A stretch of 64,000 bases of DNA from Alcaligenes parafaecalis (GCF_026344135.1 NZ_JAPKNA010000004.1:248001-312000), one strand, 5' to 3'; shown: positions 54,001-62,721, counted from the stretch's first letter. A program made the numbers and translations. The notes: a model not told the origin generated them from the sequence alone.

Positions 54001-55785
54001 CAATATCTGTGCAGTGCCGATCAAATCCAGATCAAAATGGCGCAGGGTGCCAAACCCGGCGAAGGTGGTCAGCTACCCGGTCACAAAGTATCCGAGTACA
54101 TCGCCAAGCTGCGTTACTCCGTCCCTGGTGTGGGCCTGATTTCGCCCCCACCACACCACGACATTTACTCCATTGAAGACTTGGCTCAACTGATTCACGA
54201 CCTGAAAAACGTGAACACCCAGGCCGACATTTCCGTAAAGCTGGTCTCCAAAGTCGGCGTCGGTACGGTGGCTGCCGGAGTAGCCAAAGCCAAAGCCGAT
54301 CACATTGTGATTGCAGGCCACGATGGCGGTACTGGTGCCTCGCCCCTGTCCTCCATCAAGCATGCCGGTACGCCGTGGGAGCTGGGCCTGGCTGAGACCC
54401 AGCAAACCCTGCTGCTGAACCGCCTACGCAGCCGCATCCGCTTGCAAGCAGACGGCCAGATGAAAACCGGCCGCGATGTCGTGATTGGTGCGCTGCTGGG
54501 CGCGGATGAATTTGGCTTTGCCACCGCCCCGCTGGTCGTGGAAGGCTGCATCATGATGCGTAAATGCCATCTGAACACCTGTCCTGTGGGTGTTGCCACC
54601 CAGGACCCGGTGTTGCGCAGCAAGTTCAAAGGCAAGCCCGAACACGTGGTCAATTACTTCTTCTTCGTTGCTGAAGAAGTGCGCGAGCTGATGGCCAAGC
54701 TGGGTGTGCGTCACTTCGACGATCTGATCGGACGCAGCGACTTGCTGGATATGCGCACGGGCATTGAACACTGGAAAGCCCGTGGCCTGGACTTCTCGCG
54801 ACTGCTACATAAAGTTGAAAACGAAGAATCCCCACGTCAGATCGCTACTCAGGATCATGATCTGGAGCACACGCTGGACCGCCAACTGATCGAACGCAGT
54901 GCTGTCACCCTGAATCAGGGCACACCGCTCTCCTTCATCACGCCGGTACGCAATCGCAACCGCAGTGTGGGTGCCATGCTCTCGGGCGTATTCACCAAGA
55001 AATACGGCCACCAGGGGCTGCCAGACGACAGCCTGCATATTCAGTGCAAAGGCACGGCAGGCCAGAGTTTTGCTGCCTTCCTGGCACAAGGCATCACCCT
55101 GGACCTTGTAGGTGAAGCCAACGACTACGTGGGCAAAGGCCTGTCCGGCGGCCGCATCATCGTGCGCTCGCCCAACGACTTCCGTGGCTACGGCCCCGAT
55201 CACATCATCGTGGGTAATACCGTGCTTTACGGTGCCCTGGCAGGTGCCGCCTACTTCAATGGCGTGGCCGGTGAGCGTTTCGCTGTGCGTAACTCCGGTG
55301 CCAGTGCCGTTGTAGAAGGTGTGGGCGATCACGGTTGCGAATACATGACAGGCGGCACCGTCGTGGTACTGGGCGAAGTGGGCCGCAACTTTGCGGCTGG
55401 TATGTCCGGTGGCGTGGCCTATGTCTGGGACCCACAGCGTCGCCTGCAACTGCGCTGCAACCCCGGCATGGTAGATCTGGAGCCCGTCCTGAGCAAGGCC
55501 GAGCAAGAGATGAACAGCAGCATGGCCCAGTGGCACAGCCGCACTCCACACGGCGAGCGTCAGACCGACGATGCCATCTTGCAAACCCTGGTTCAGGAAC
55601 ACTTCAAGGCCACCGGCAGCTTCCAGGCCCGTGAGCTCTTGAAAAACTGGGATAGCGCCCGCTCGCAGTTCGTCAAAGTCATTCCACGCGAGTACCGCCG
55701 TGCATTGAGCGAACTGTGGCAAGGCCCGCAAGCGAGCAAAGCCGCGCCCAAAAGCAGTAAAACCCGCCGTTCGGCTTCGGCCTGA
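51052..55785 (+). CDS. gltB: Glutamate synthase, large (alpha) subunit
   Basis: A 1577-residue enzyme that makes two glutamates from glutamine and 2-oxoglutarate. The N-terminal glutamine amidotransferase domain has its catalytic Cys at residue 22 (NEHDACGVGFIAHIKG), exposed after loss of a 21-residue propeptide. The central and FMN domains follow (NRIGGKSNTGEGGED; GHDGGTGASPLSSIKHAG), then the [3Fe-4S] site with Cys spaced five and four residues in CIMMRKCHLNTCPVG, and the C-terminal beta-helix (GEANDYVGKGLSGGRIIV). The ATG at 51052 is chosen because the usual propeptide length fits and GCGGATA lies before it. Followed after 32 bp by gltD. Confidence 0.98.
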   Translation: MTHSCPPQAQGLYLPANEHDACGVGFIAHIKGQASHAIITQGLKILENLDHRGAVGADPLMGDGAGILIQIPDQLYREEMAAQGVTLPPPGEYGVAMVFLPKETASRLACEQELERAVRAEGQHMLGWRDVPVDSSMPMSPTVKANEPVIRQLFIGRGPDVMVPDALERKLYVIRKTASHAIYRMDLAHGQEYFVTSASVRTIVYKGLLLADQVGRYYRDLADPRACSALALVHQRFSTNTFPAWPLAHPYRLIAHNGEINTVQGNFNWLRAREGAMESAVLGSDLQKLYPIVYEGQSDTATFDNCLELLVMAGYSLPHAMMIMMPEAWEQHAEMDESRRAFYEYYAAQMEPWDGPAAIAFTDGLQIGALLDRNGLRPARYIITDDDMIVLASEAGTLPIPEHRIVKKWRLQPGKMLLIDLEQGRIIDDAEIKSQLANTHPYKQWIERLRLRLDSLPSVPGVRPQLASRDLLDQQQAFGWTQEDIKVVLQPMASKGEEATGSMGNDAPLAVLSDKSKSFYNYFRQLFAQVTNPPIDPIREQMVMSLVSFIGPKPNLLDINNVNPPLRLEVSQPVLSPSDMNQIRRIEAASNGKFRSQELDIIYPGAWGPEGIEASVAALCARAADAVRDGYNILILTDRRCDAEHVAIPALLATSAIHQHLIRNGLRTRTGLVVETGSAREVHHFALLGAYGAEAMHPWLAFESLQHLAQDPINQIDASLAESYYIKAINKGLYKVMSKMGISTYMSYTGAQIFETIGLSHSLVDKYFVGTSCPVEGIDIFTVAEEALRQHRAAYGKDPVLENHLEAGGEYAVRVRGEDHMWTADSIAKLQHATRSQNYSTYKEYAQLINDQSRRHMTLRGLFELRLDPVQAIPLEEVEPASEIVKRFATGAMSLGSISTEAHAVLAVAMNRIGGKSNTGEGGEDERRYQHEMQHGKSGIRKGDTLASVLGQDRVYADIELQENDSLRSRIKQVASGRFGVSAQYLCSADQIQIKMAQGAKPGEGGQLPGHKVSEYIAKLRYSVPGVGLISPPPHHDIYSIEDLAQLIHDLKNVNTQADISVKLVSKVGVGTVAAGVAKAKADHIVIAGHDGGTGASPLSSIKHAGTPWELGLAETQQTLLLNRLRSRIRLQADGQMKTGRDVVIGALLGADEFGFATAPLVVEGCIMMRKCHLNTCPVGVATQDPVLRSKFKGKPEHVVNYFFFVAEEVRELMAKLGVRHFDDLIGRSDLLDMRTGIEHWKARGLDFSRLLHKVENEESPRQIATQDHDLEHTLDRQLIERSAVTLNQGTPLSFITPVRNRNRSVGAMLSGVFTKKYGHQGLPDDSLHIQCKGTAGQSFAAFLAQGITLDLVGEANDYVGKGLSGGRIIVRSPNDFRGYGPDHIIVGNTVLYGALAGAAYFNGVAGERFAVRNSGASAVVEGVGDHGCEYMTGGTVVVLGEVGRNFAAGMSGGVAYVWDPQRRLQLRCNPGMVDLEPVLSKAEQEMNSSMAQWHSRTPHGERQTDDAILQTLVQEHFKATGSFQARELLKNWDSARSQFVKVIPREYRRALSELWQGPQASKAAPKSSKTRRSASA

Positions 55786-55817
55786 ACCCTTCCCATCACC
55801 ATCAGGAAACACACATC

Positions 55818-57290
55818 ATGGGAAAGACGACTGGATTTCTTGAGTTTCAACGTCTGCAAGAGGCCGTAGAAGCTCCGTTAAAGCGGGTCAAGCACTGGAA
55901 AGAGTTTGTCCAGGTATTGAACGACGAGCAGGCAGGCCAACAGGCCGCCCGCTGCATGGACTGCGGCATCCCCTTCTGCCACAACGGCTGCCCGGTCAAC
56001 AACATCATTCCCGACTGGAATGACCTGGTTTACCGCCAGCAGTGGAAAGAAGCGCTGGACGTACTGCACTCCACCAATAATTTTCCGGAAATTACCGGCC
56101 GCATCTGCCCTGCTCCTTGCGAGGCAGCCTGTACCCTGAACATCGACCGTGCACCGGTGGGCATCAAATCCATCGAGCACGCGATCATCGACAAAGGCTG
56201 GGCTGAAGGCTGGGTAGTGCCACAAGTGCCCACCCATAAAACCGGCAAACGTATCGCCGTCATCGGCTCCGGGCCTGCTGGTCTGGCATGCGCACAGCAA
56301 CTGGCACGCGTGGGCCACGACGTTACCGTATACGAGAAAAGCGACCGCATCGGTGGCCTGATGCGCTACGGCATCCCCGACTTCAAGCTGGACAAACACC
56401 TGCTGGACCGCCGTATCGCACAAATGCAGGCCGAGGGCGTGCAATTCAGCCCCTCCACCTACATTGGCCAGGCGCAGGATCAGGCGGCACAAGAACCAGG
56501 GCTGACCATCCTGTCCCCCACCGACCTGGAACAACAGTTCGACGCCATCGTGCTAGCCGGAGGTTCCGAAACCCCTAGACTGCTGGAAGCCCCTGGCAGC
56601 CAACTGCAAGGCGTACATCCTGCGATGGACTTCTTGCGCATACAGAACCAGCAAGTGGCCGGATCACGCAGCACACCCGCCATCAGCGCCCAAGGCAAGC
56701 ATGTCGTCGTAATCGGCGGTGGCGATACCGGCTCGGACTGCGTAGGCACCAGCACACGCCAAGGCGCCAAATCAGTGACCCAGTTCGAGCTGATGCCCCG
56801 CCCACCCGAGCAGGAAAACACCGAGCTGACCTGGCCCTACTGGCCCTTGAAGCTACGCACATCGTCCTCGCACGACGAAGGTTGCGAGCGCGACTGGGCG
56901 ATCAACACCGTAGAGCTGGAAGGCAAAAACGGACAAGTCAAAGAACTGCGTGCCGTACGCGTGGACTGGAAAACCGACCCAGCAACAGGCCGCATGAGCA
57001 TGACGCCCATCGCCGGATCAGAAATGACCTTCCCCGCCGACCTGGTCCTGTTGGCCATGGGCTTCACCGCCCCTGTGCGCCAAGTCCTGGAAGCCTTTGC
57101 CGTAGAGGCAGACAACCGGGGCAACATCGCTGCCAACACAGACGTCTACCAAACCAGTCGCGCCAAAGTCTTTGCAGCCGGAGACATGCGACGCGGCCAG
57201 TCCCTGATCGTCTGGGCCATCCGCGAAGGCCGCCAGTGCGCCCGTTCCGTAGACGAGTTCCTGATGGGGAGTTCGACGCTTCCCCGCTAA
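55818..57290 (+). CDS. gltD: Glutamate synthase, small (beta) subunit
   Basis: A 490-residue FAD protein that passes electrons from NADPH to the large subunit. The N-terminal domain binds [4Fe-4S] clusters (CMDCGIPFCHNGCPVNN and CPAPCEAACTLNI), followed by the FAD motif IAVIGSGPAGLACAQQLARVGHDVTVYE, the NADPH motif VVIGGGDTGSDCVG and the last FAD contact FAAGDMRRGQSLIVWAI. The length and order match GltD. It shares an operon with gltB and ends with a terminator 25 bases after the stop. Confidence 0.98.
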   Translation: MGKTTGFLEFQRLQEAVEAPLKRVKHWKEFVQVLNDEQAGQQAARCMDCGIPFCHNGCPVNNIIPDWNDLVYRQQWKEALDVLHSTNNFPEITGRICPAPCEAACTLNIDRAPVGIKSIEHAIIDKGWAEGWVVPQVPTHKTGKRIAVIGSGPAGLACAQQLARVGHDVTVYEKSDRIGGLMRYGIPDFKLDKHLLDRRIAQMQAEGVQFSPSTYIGQAQDQAAQEPGLTILSPTDLEQQFDAIVLAGGSETPRLLEAPGSQLQGVHPAMDFLRIQNQQVAGSRSTPAISAQGKHVVVIGGGDTGSDCVGTSTRQGAKSVTQFELMPRPPEQENTELTWPYWPLKLRTSSSHDEGCERDWAINTVELEGKNGQVKELRAVRVDWKTDPATGRMSMTPIAGSEMTFPADLVLLAMGFTAPVRQVLEAFAVEADNRGNIAANTDVYQTSRAKVFAAGDMRRGQSLIVWAIREGRQCARSVDEFLMGSSTLPR

Positions 57291-57314
57291 GCCCTCTTGG
57301 CAGTACGAGTAAAC

Positions 57315-57350
57315 AAACAGCCAGCCGCGATAAACGGCTGGCTGTTTGTC
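57315..57350 (+). terminator. Terminator of the gltBD operon
   Basis: A 13-bp stem AAACAGCCAGCCG / CGGCTGGCTGTTT (57315-57327, 57335-57347) with a 7-nt loop, followed by GTCTTT. Good intrinsic terminator, also usable in reverse. Confidence 0.85.
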
Positions 57351-57383
57351 TTTGGGCGGATGCCCCCCGCCCGTTACCCCACC

Positions 57384-57477
57384 TGCCGTTTGCCGTCTGC
57401 CGTCTGCCGTCTGCCGTCTGCCGTCTGCCGTCTGCCGTCTGCCGTCTGCCGTCTGCCGTCTGCCGTCTGCCGTCTGC
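57384..57477. repeat. Tandem heptanucleotide repeat (TGCCGTC), 12 perfect copies
   Basis: From 57391 to 57474 the unit TGCCGTC is repeated twelve times without error, preceded by one variant copy (TGCCGTT) and followed by a partial TGC. Because seven is not a multiple of three and no unit contains a stop, all frames stay open across it, which produces spurious open frames on both strands. The array lies in the gap after gltD, about 550 bp before the next gene start. Confidence 0.97.
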
Positions 57478-57589
57478 AATCAGCCTACAGACTAGCGATT
57501 CATAGCCACTAACTCTAACCGTGTAGCAGCGGGTCAAAGACAACAAGGGAGGATGTTGGTTGTGTGGTTGTTGGTTATCACCATTCTGA

Positions 57590-57818
57590 AGCCCTTGCTG
57601 GCTTGAGGCTGGGTTGGAGCATTCAGGGAGCTTGCCGCCGTCTGGGGCTGTTGTAGGGATGCAAGCACCTTGCTGTTTGAGTTCGACGCTTGTGGTTTGT
57701 CCGGGGGACAAACCACCGAACGAGTTCAAGGTGCGCCCTACAACAGCCCCAGACAAGGGCACCGGTGCGCAGCACCGGCAAGCTTCCGCTCCGACCCAGC
57801 CTCAAGCCAGCAAGGGCT
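57590..57818. mobile_element. 229-bp palindromic element, MITE/REPIN-like
   Basis: The ends, 57590-57620 and 57788-57818, are inverted repeats of 31 bp with one mismatch. Inside, further segments pair (TCTGGGGCTGTTGTAGGG with its complement near 57735-57752), and the centre GTGGTTTGTCC-GGG-GGACAAACCAC (57692-57716) is a perfect hairpin. Almost the whole unit can fold back on itself. It holds no convincing gene. A non-autonomous element moved by a transposase elsewhere is the most likely nature; no target-site duplication was obvious. Confidence 0.6.
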
Positions 57819-57909
57819 GCCGCAAGGAAGCCATCCCCCACCTAAAACCCGCAAAACCCCACAAACCCCACCCCCATAAGCCTTTGATTTAACTTCCCTT
57901 TCCAAAGAA

Positions 57910-57993
57910 CCCTAGGGTTTTCCCCTAAAAACCACAGGCCAATCCGCTCCCTAGGGTTTACCCTTGATTTTCGACTAGGGAAAACCCTATAAT
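57910..57993 (+). promoter_or_regulatory. Promoter with repeated CTAGGG boxes before the 78-residue gene
   Basis: A -35 TTGATT (57964-57969) and a perfect -10 TATAAT (57988-57993) are 18 bases apart. Three similar boxes surround it: CCCTAGGGTTTTCCCCTA (57910-57927), CCCTAGGGTTTACCC (57949-57963, abutting the -35) and CTAGGGAAAACCCTA (57975-57989, an imperfect palindrome within the spacer and running into the -10). The placement is typical of repressor operators. Confidence 0.7.
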
Positions 57994-58034
57994 GAGGATT
58001 CGTAACTTAGACCTTCACCTTAAAGGGAAAGCAA

Positions 58035-58271
58035 ATGTCTACCATGACCACTTACTCGCACTACATTCACTGGAGTGATGCTGTTGAGCGTGGGGTAATG
58101 CAGCATGCCCTGGAAAATGGTGAATCCGTGTCTTTAACTGCACTGACCAAAGCAGCGGCCAAACAAGTTTCCAAAGCCGCAAACGTGGTGTTCAAGTACA
58201 TGGTCGAACTGACCCGTGCCTTGAACGAAGCCCGCATCCGCGATTCCCGCATGTCGGCCAGCTACTGGTAA
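58035..58271 (+). CDS. Small protein of unknown function, 78 residues
   Basis: Not recognised. The ATG follows AAAGGGAAAGCAA, and the gene has its own promoter and terminator, so it is very likely real. The protein is soluble, has one long predicted helix-rich part (SLTALTKAAAKQVSKAANVVFKYMVELTRALNEARIRD split over about residues 32-70) and a short tail ending in SYW. No signal peptide or membrane segment is present. The strong, operator-rich promoter suggests an abundant, regulated product. Confidence 0.8.
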   Translation: MSTMTTYSHYIHWSDAVERGVMQHALENGESVSLTALTKAAAKQVSKAANVVFKYMVELTRALNEARIRDSRMSASYW

Positions 58272-58319
58272 GCCACGCATCACCGTTGTAACGCTCAAGC
58301 AAAACACCGCTTGATGTTG

Positions 58320-58353
58320 AAAAGCCTGCTGATTTAGCAGGCTTTTGTTTTTT
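58320..58353 (+). terminator. Terminator of the 78-residue protein gene
   Basis: An 11-bp stem AAAAGCCTGCT / AGCAGGCTTTT with loop GATTT is followed by GTTTTTTC. Confidence 0.92.
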
Positions 58354-58537
58354 CTGCATTTGCCAATGCAGTGTGTCGACTATGCACCTGGATGCGTAGA
58401 TCACGATGGGTCTTGGCAACGGACGCTTTTTTCTAGTCATGCAGACATAGAAAAGGCCAGCAAAAGCCGGCCTGTAAAACTACGGTGCCTCAAAACATAA
58501 GCAAAGAACTAAATCGTCCTCGGACGAGGCAAACTGC

Positions 58538-60613
58538 TCAAGACTTGTTCAACAAGTTCTTCAACATATCCAGCCGCTGCTTGGGACTTAACGCCGCCTG
58601 AGCCGGATCTTCCTGAGCACCTGGATCTTCGATCTTCATCTCATCAATAAAGCGCGACCGTTCCCGCACCAGATTTTCGCGTGCGCGCCTGCGCTTCTTG
58701 CACCAGCTCAAGCGCAAGCTGCGTTGAGCACGCGTAATACCCACGTACATCAGACGCCGCTCTTCCTGAATACGCTGGGCCAGAATATCCGCTTCTTTAT
58801 CCGGGTCTATATCCTCGTCATCGCGCCCGATGTGCGGCAGCAGCCCTTCCTCCACCCCTACCAAAAACACATGCGGATATTCCAGACCTTTGGACGCATG
58901 GAGCGTGGACAACTTGACCGCATCCGGGTCCTCGTCCTCGCCACGCTCCAGCATGGTGATCAGAGCAACGCGTTGCACCAGATCATTCAGACTCAACTGA
59001 TCGTCTGCCGCTTTGGATTTCAACCAGGTAATCAGCTCCAGCACGTTTTCCCAACGAGTCTGCGCAGGACGCTCATCGAACATATCGTACAGATAGCGTT
59101 CGTAATCAATCGCCCTCAACAGCTCGTCCAGCAATTCGCTGACGGCCGTATCGTGCCCTTCCTGATCGCTTTCTACCCGGTCCGCTCTTTGCTGAATGCG
59201 ACCAATGAATTGGGCAAACACACTCAAGGGCTCCAACTGCCGTGCGGGCAGGCGGTCGGTCAGGGCTATTTGTGAAACGGCGGCATACAAAGACAGCTTT
59301 TGTTCTGCTGCAAACTGACCAAGCACCTGCAGAGTCGCTTGCCCAATCCCCCGCCTAGGTGTGGTGGCCGCGCGGATGAAAGCGGGATCATCATCGTCAT
59401 TAGCAACAATCCGCAGGTACGACAGGATGTCGCGAATCTCTGCCTTGTCGAAGAAACTTTGACCACCCGAGATCGTGTAGGGAATACGCAGATTACGCAG
59501 TGCCTGCTCAAAAATCCGGGCCTGATGATTGCCCCGGTACAGCACAGCAAAATCCCGCCATTCGGCCTGTCGCTCAAAGCGCTCTGCCGATATCCGCATG
59601 GCGACCGAGTCCGCCTCGTTCTGCTCGTCGTCCGTGACATGAACCTGGATGGGCTCACCAAATCCCAGATCGGACCAGAGCTTCTTGCCAAACACCACAG
59701 GATTATTGCCAATGACATTATTGGCGGCCTGCAAAATCCGTTGCACCGAGCGATAGTTCTGCTCCAGTTTCACGACTTTCAAATCCGGATAATCGCTGGG
59801 CAATTGCGCCAGATTTTCCACGGTGGCGCCACGCCAGGCGTAAATGGCCTGATCATCGTCCCCCACCACGGTAAACATATTGCGGTGACCTGTCAGAGAG
59901 CGCACCAGACGGTATTGGCACAGATTAGTGTCCTGATACTCGTCCACCAGCAAGTATTGCACCCGACGCTGCCAACGCTCACGCACTTCCTCATTGTCTT
60001 CCATCAATTGAGCGGGCAGACGGATCAAGTCGTCAAAGTCCACCGACTGATAGGCAATCAGGGTTGCGGCGTAATCGCGATAAATACGCGCGGCTTCAAT
60101 CTGGCTGGGTGAGTTGGCGGCACGCTCTGCATCGTCCGGCCCCATCAGAGCGTTTTTCCACAGGGAAATTTCCTGCTGGACGGATTTCAGGCGACCTTTA
60201 TCCGTAGTGGCTAGCAGCTCCTGAATAATCGCCAAGGCATCGTTGGAATCCAGAATGGAAAAGCGCGGTTTCAGGCCTACGTGCTGGGCCTCTTCGCGCA
60301 ACATGCGCAAGCCCAGAGAGTGGAAGGTGCTGACCGTCAGACCACGCAGCAGCTTGGGGTCTACCAAGGCGCGAATCCGCTCGTTCATTTCACGCGCGGC
60401 TTTATTGGTAAAAGTCAGCGCCACCACTTGTCGGCCCGTGTACCCACATTCGCGCAGCAAATAGGCGATTTTCTGCGTGATCACACGTGTCTTGCCACTG
60501 CCCGCCCCAGCCAGCACCAGACAAGGTCCGTCCATATACAACACCGCCTGACGCTGCATGGCGTTCAGGTCGGTGGGGACGGTATGGCCTGGGGTATTAA
60601 CGGAGGTGGACAT
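58538..60613 (-). CDS. rep: ATP-dependent DNA helicase Rep (UvrD/Rep superfamily 1)
   Basis: A 691-residue 3'-5' helicase. Walker A AGAGSGKT lies at about residues 35-42, FTNKAAREMNERI is motif Ia, LLVDEYQDTN motif II, VGDDDQAIYAWRGA motif III, LEQNYRS motif IV, LSTLHASKGLEYPHVFLVG motif V and EERRLMYVGITRAQ motif VI. The length and the sequence of the 2B region fit Rep better than UvrD (about 720 or more) although the two are close. It helps forks past obstacles and works with PriA at restart; here priA is 14 bp upstream in the same orientation. Confidence 0.93.
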   Translation of the reverse strand: MSTSVNTPGHTVPTDLNAMQRQAVLYMDGPCLVLAGAGSGKTRVITQKIAYLLRECGYTGRQVVALTFTNKAAREMNERIRALVDPKLLRGLTVSTFHSLGLRMLREEAQHVGLKPRFSILDSNDALAIIQELLATTDKGRLKSVQQEISLWKNALMGPDDAERAANSPSQIEAARIYRDYAATLIAYQSVDFDDLIRLPAQLMEDNEEVRERWQRRVQYLLVDEYQDTNLCQYRLVRSLTGHRNMFTVVGDDDQAIYAWRGATVENLAQLPSDYPDLKVVKLEQNYRSVQRILQAANNVIGNNPVVFGKKLWSDLGFGEPIQVHVTDDEQNEADSVAMRISAERFERQAEWRDFAVLYRGNHQARIFEQALRNLRIPYTISGGQSFFDKAEIRDILSYLRIVANDDDDPAFIRAATTPRRGIGQATLQVLGQFAAEQKLSLYAAVSQIALTDRLPARQLEPLSVFAQFIGRIQQRADRVESDQEGHDTAVSELLDELLRAIDYERYLYDMFDERPAQTRWENVLELITWLKSKAADDQLSLNDLVQRVALITMLERGEDEDPDAVKLSTLHASKGLEYPHVFLVGVEEGLLPHIGRDDEDIDPDKEADILAQRIQEERRLMYVGITRAQRSLRLSWCKKRRRARENLVRERSRFIDEMKIEDPGAQEDPAQAALSPKQRLDMLKNLLNKS

Positions 60614-60627
60614 GGTGTTAACTGGCC

Positions 60628-62721
60628 TTAAATTTCGAGAGGGTCGACCTCAATCGTAATACGCACTTTATGCTGCTTGGCCAATTGGGCGACCTGCGGC
60701 CCCCAGTGTCGTACAAAGGCCTGCAAGGCCGGGCGATGGGCGCTTTCCAGTAGCAATTGGGCGCGCTCCACTTTGGCGACACGCAAAACGCGTAAAGGCA
60801 CAGGATCGTACAGGAAAACCTGATCCGCGCCGGGAAATTCGTTGGGATATTCTTCGGGCAATCGCCGTGCCTGCGTCAGCAAACGAATGGCATCTGCCAG
60901 TTGCGGCGCCTCTGCCGACAACAGCACTTGATAAGCAAAAGGCGGCAAACCTACGGATTCGCGTTCGTTCAAAGCACTTTGGGCAAAGCCGATGTAATCG
61001 TGTTTGATCAGGCTTTGATAAACGGCCTGCTCGGGATAGCCTGTCTGGATGATGACATCCGCCCCTTCGGTGTGACGGCCTGCCCGGCCTGCCACCTGCA
61101 TCAATTGCGCAAACAGGCGCTCGGGCGCACGGAAATCATGGGCAAACAACGTGGCGTCGGCATTCAGTACGCCCACCACGCTCAAACGGGTGAAGTCGTG
61201 GCCCTTGGCGACCATCTGTGTTCCCACCATGATGTCCACTTCACCAGCATGTACCTGCTCAAACAATTGCTGTGCGCTCCCCTTCAGGCGCGTGCTGTCC
61301 GCATCAATCCGCACCAAACGAGCATTGGGGAAGCGCTCGCCCAGGAACTCTTCAATACGTTGTGTACCCCGGCCCATGGGCTGCAAATCCTGGTCGCCAC
61401 AATCCGGGCAAGCGCGCGGCACGGGGGCCTGGTATCCGCAGTGGTGGCACTGCAAATTATGCTTGAAGCCATTTTGCCTATGCAGCACGGTATAGACCGT
61501 ACAGCGTGGACATTGAGACAACCAGCCACAAGAAGCGCAATGCAGCACAGGCGCATAACCGCGCCGGTTTATGAACACCAGGGACTGTTCGCCCCGCTCC
61601 AGACACGCTTCCAAAGCATCCAGAAGCTGTGGCGAAAAACCCGACTCCAGCCGCAGATGTCGAGTGTCGACCAGACGCACTCGCGGTAGTGACACGTCGC
61701 GGGCCCGCTTGGGCAGACTTAAGAGGCTATAGCGCCCCTGTCGGGCGTGGTTCCAGCTTTCCAGCGAAGGGGTGGCCGAGCCCAGCACCACGGGTACTTT
61801 CAGATCATGACCGCGCCAGACTGCCAGGTCTCGGGCGGAGTAGCGCAAACCGTCCTGCTGCTTGTAAGAAGCGTCGTGCTCCTCGTCCACAATAATCAGG
61901 CCCAGCTCTGGCATGGGCGTAAAAATGGACAGTCGCGTTCCCAACAGAATGCGGGCCTGACCGCTATTGACGCGCAACCAGGAGCGCAGCCGTTCGCCTT
62001 CGGACAGGCCGCTATGCAAGACAGCCAGGACATCGCCCGGCAAGACACGGGCCAGACGCGCACGCAGGACCTGCTCGAACTGAGGCGTCAGATTGATTTC
62101 CGGCACCATGAACAAGACCTGGCGCCCCTCTGCCAGCACCTGTTCCAGCACCCGCATATAAACTTCAGTTTTCCCACTGCCCGTGACCCCGTGCAGCAGC
62201 ATGCAACTGCCCGGCTTGGCGGCCACAATGCCGTCCACCGCCGCCTGTTGCTCGGCGTTCAGAACCGGCAGAACATCGCTATCCACCGGGTCTACTTGCT
62301 TTTCCTTGCGCTTGGCCATGCGCAGCACCGGCCCCCCAGCGGACCGCTTGCCCAGATAGGCAGAGGGTTTGCGCAGCGGCCCCGGCAAGGAGGGCATCAT
62401 GACTTCGCCCAGCGGACGGTGATAGTAGCCAGACGCAAAACGCGCCATACGCAGCCAATCGGTGGGAAATGGCGGCAAGTCGTCCAGCAGCTGATCAATT
62501 GCCTTGACCTGCTCGGGCGGATAAGAGGGCTGCTCGGGCAAGGCCACCACAACGCCTATCATTTGCCGCCGTCCAAAATGCACAATGACCCGTTGACCGA
62601 CGAGTACCGGCTCGTGGTGCTGATAATCAAACACCCCATCCAGAGGCACGTCCAAAGCCACATGCAACCAGAAAGGTCCAGTGCTTGCCGATGCAGAAAT
62701 AGCGTCAGGAGTGGCGGTCAT
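60628..62721 (-). CDS. priA: Primosomal protein PriA (replication restart helicase)
   Basis: A 697-residue helicase. The N-terminal DNA-binding domain (HVALDVPLDGVFDYQH) is followed by Walker A GVTGSGKTEVYMRVLEQ, the DEEH box IIVDEEHDASYKQQ, and eight zinc-binding Cys in the segment VLHCASCGWLSQCPRC ... CHHCGY ... CPDCG. It recognises stalled forks and loads the primosome. It shares an operon with rep, a sensible functional pair. The ATG at 62721 has no strong ribosome-binding site. Confidence 0.96.
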   Translation of the reverse strand: MTATPDAISASASTGPFWLHVALDVPLDGVFDYQHHEPVLVGQRVIVHFGRRQMIGVVVALPEQPSYPPEQVKAIDQLLDDLPPFPTDWLRMARFASGYYHRPLGEVMMPSLPGPLRKPSAYLGKRSAGGPVLRMAKRKEKQVDPVDSDVLPVLNAEQQAAVDGIVAAKPGSCMLLHGVTGSGKTEVYMRVLEQVLAEGRQVLFMVPEINLTPQFEQVLRARLARVLPGDVLAVLHSGLSEGERLRSWLRVNSGQARILLGTRLSIFTPMPELGLIIVDEEHDASYKQQDGLRYSARDLAVWRGHDLKVPVVLGSATPSLESWNHARQGRYSLLSLPKRARDVSLPRVRLVDTRHLRLESGFSPQLLDALEACLERGEQSLVFINRRGYAPVLHCASCGWLSQCPRCTVYTVLHRQNGFKHNLQCHHCGYQAPVPRACPDCGDQDLQPMGRGTQRIEEFLGERFPNARLVRIDADSTRLKGSAQQLFEQVHAGEVDIMVGTQMVAKGHDFTRLSVVGVLNADATLFAHDFRAPERLFAQLMQVAGRAGRHTEGADVIIQTGYPEQAVYQSLIKHDYIGFAQSALNERESVGLPPFAYQVLLSAEAPQLADAIRLLTQARRLPEEYPNEFPGADQVFLYDPVPLRVLRVAKVERAQLLLESAHRPALQAFVRHWGPQVAQLAKQHKVRITIEVDPLEI

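Noticed and set aside
50995..54024. Open frame of 1009 codons on the minus strand, antisense to gltB
   Set aside because: Shadow of the GC-rich, strongly codon-biased gltB; the plus strand has all glutamate synthase motifs and the shadow has none.
57384..57477. CRISPR array
   Set aside because: The units are contiguous heptamers without spacers.
57018..57762. Open frames running through the heptamer array on both strands
   Set aside because: A seven-base unit without stops keeps all frames open; the protein repeats are by-products, and no start with a ribosome-binding site was found. Phase variation of gltD was also considered, but the array is beyond the gltD stop and terminator.
57590..57818. 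Simple terminator
   Set aside because: Far too long, with separate distal inverted repeats and no U-run after the ends; a mobile or structured element fits better.
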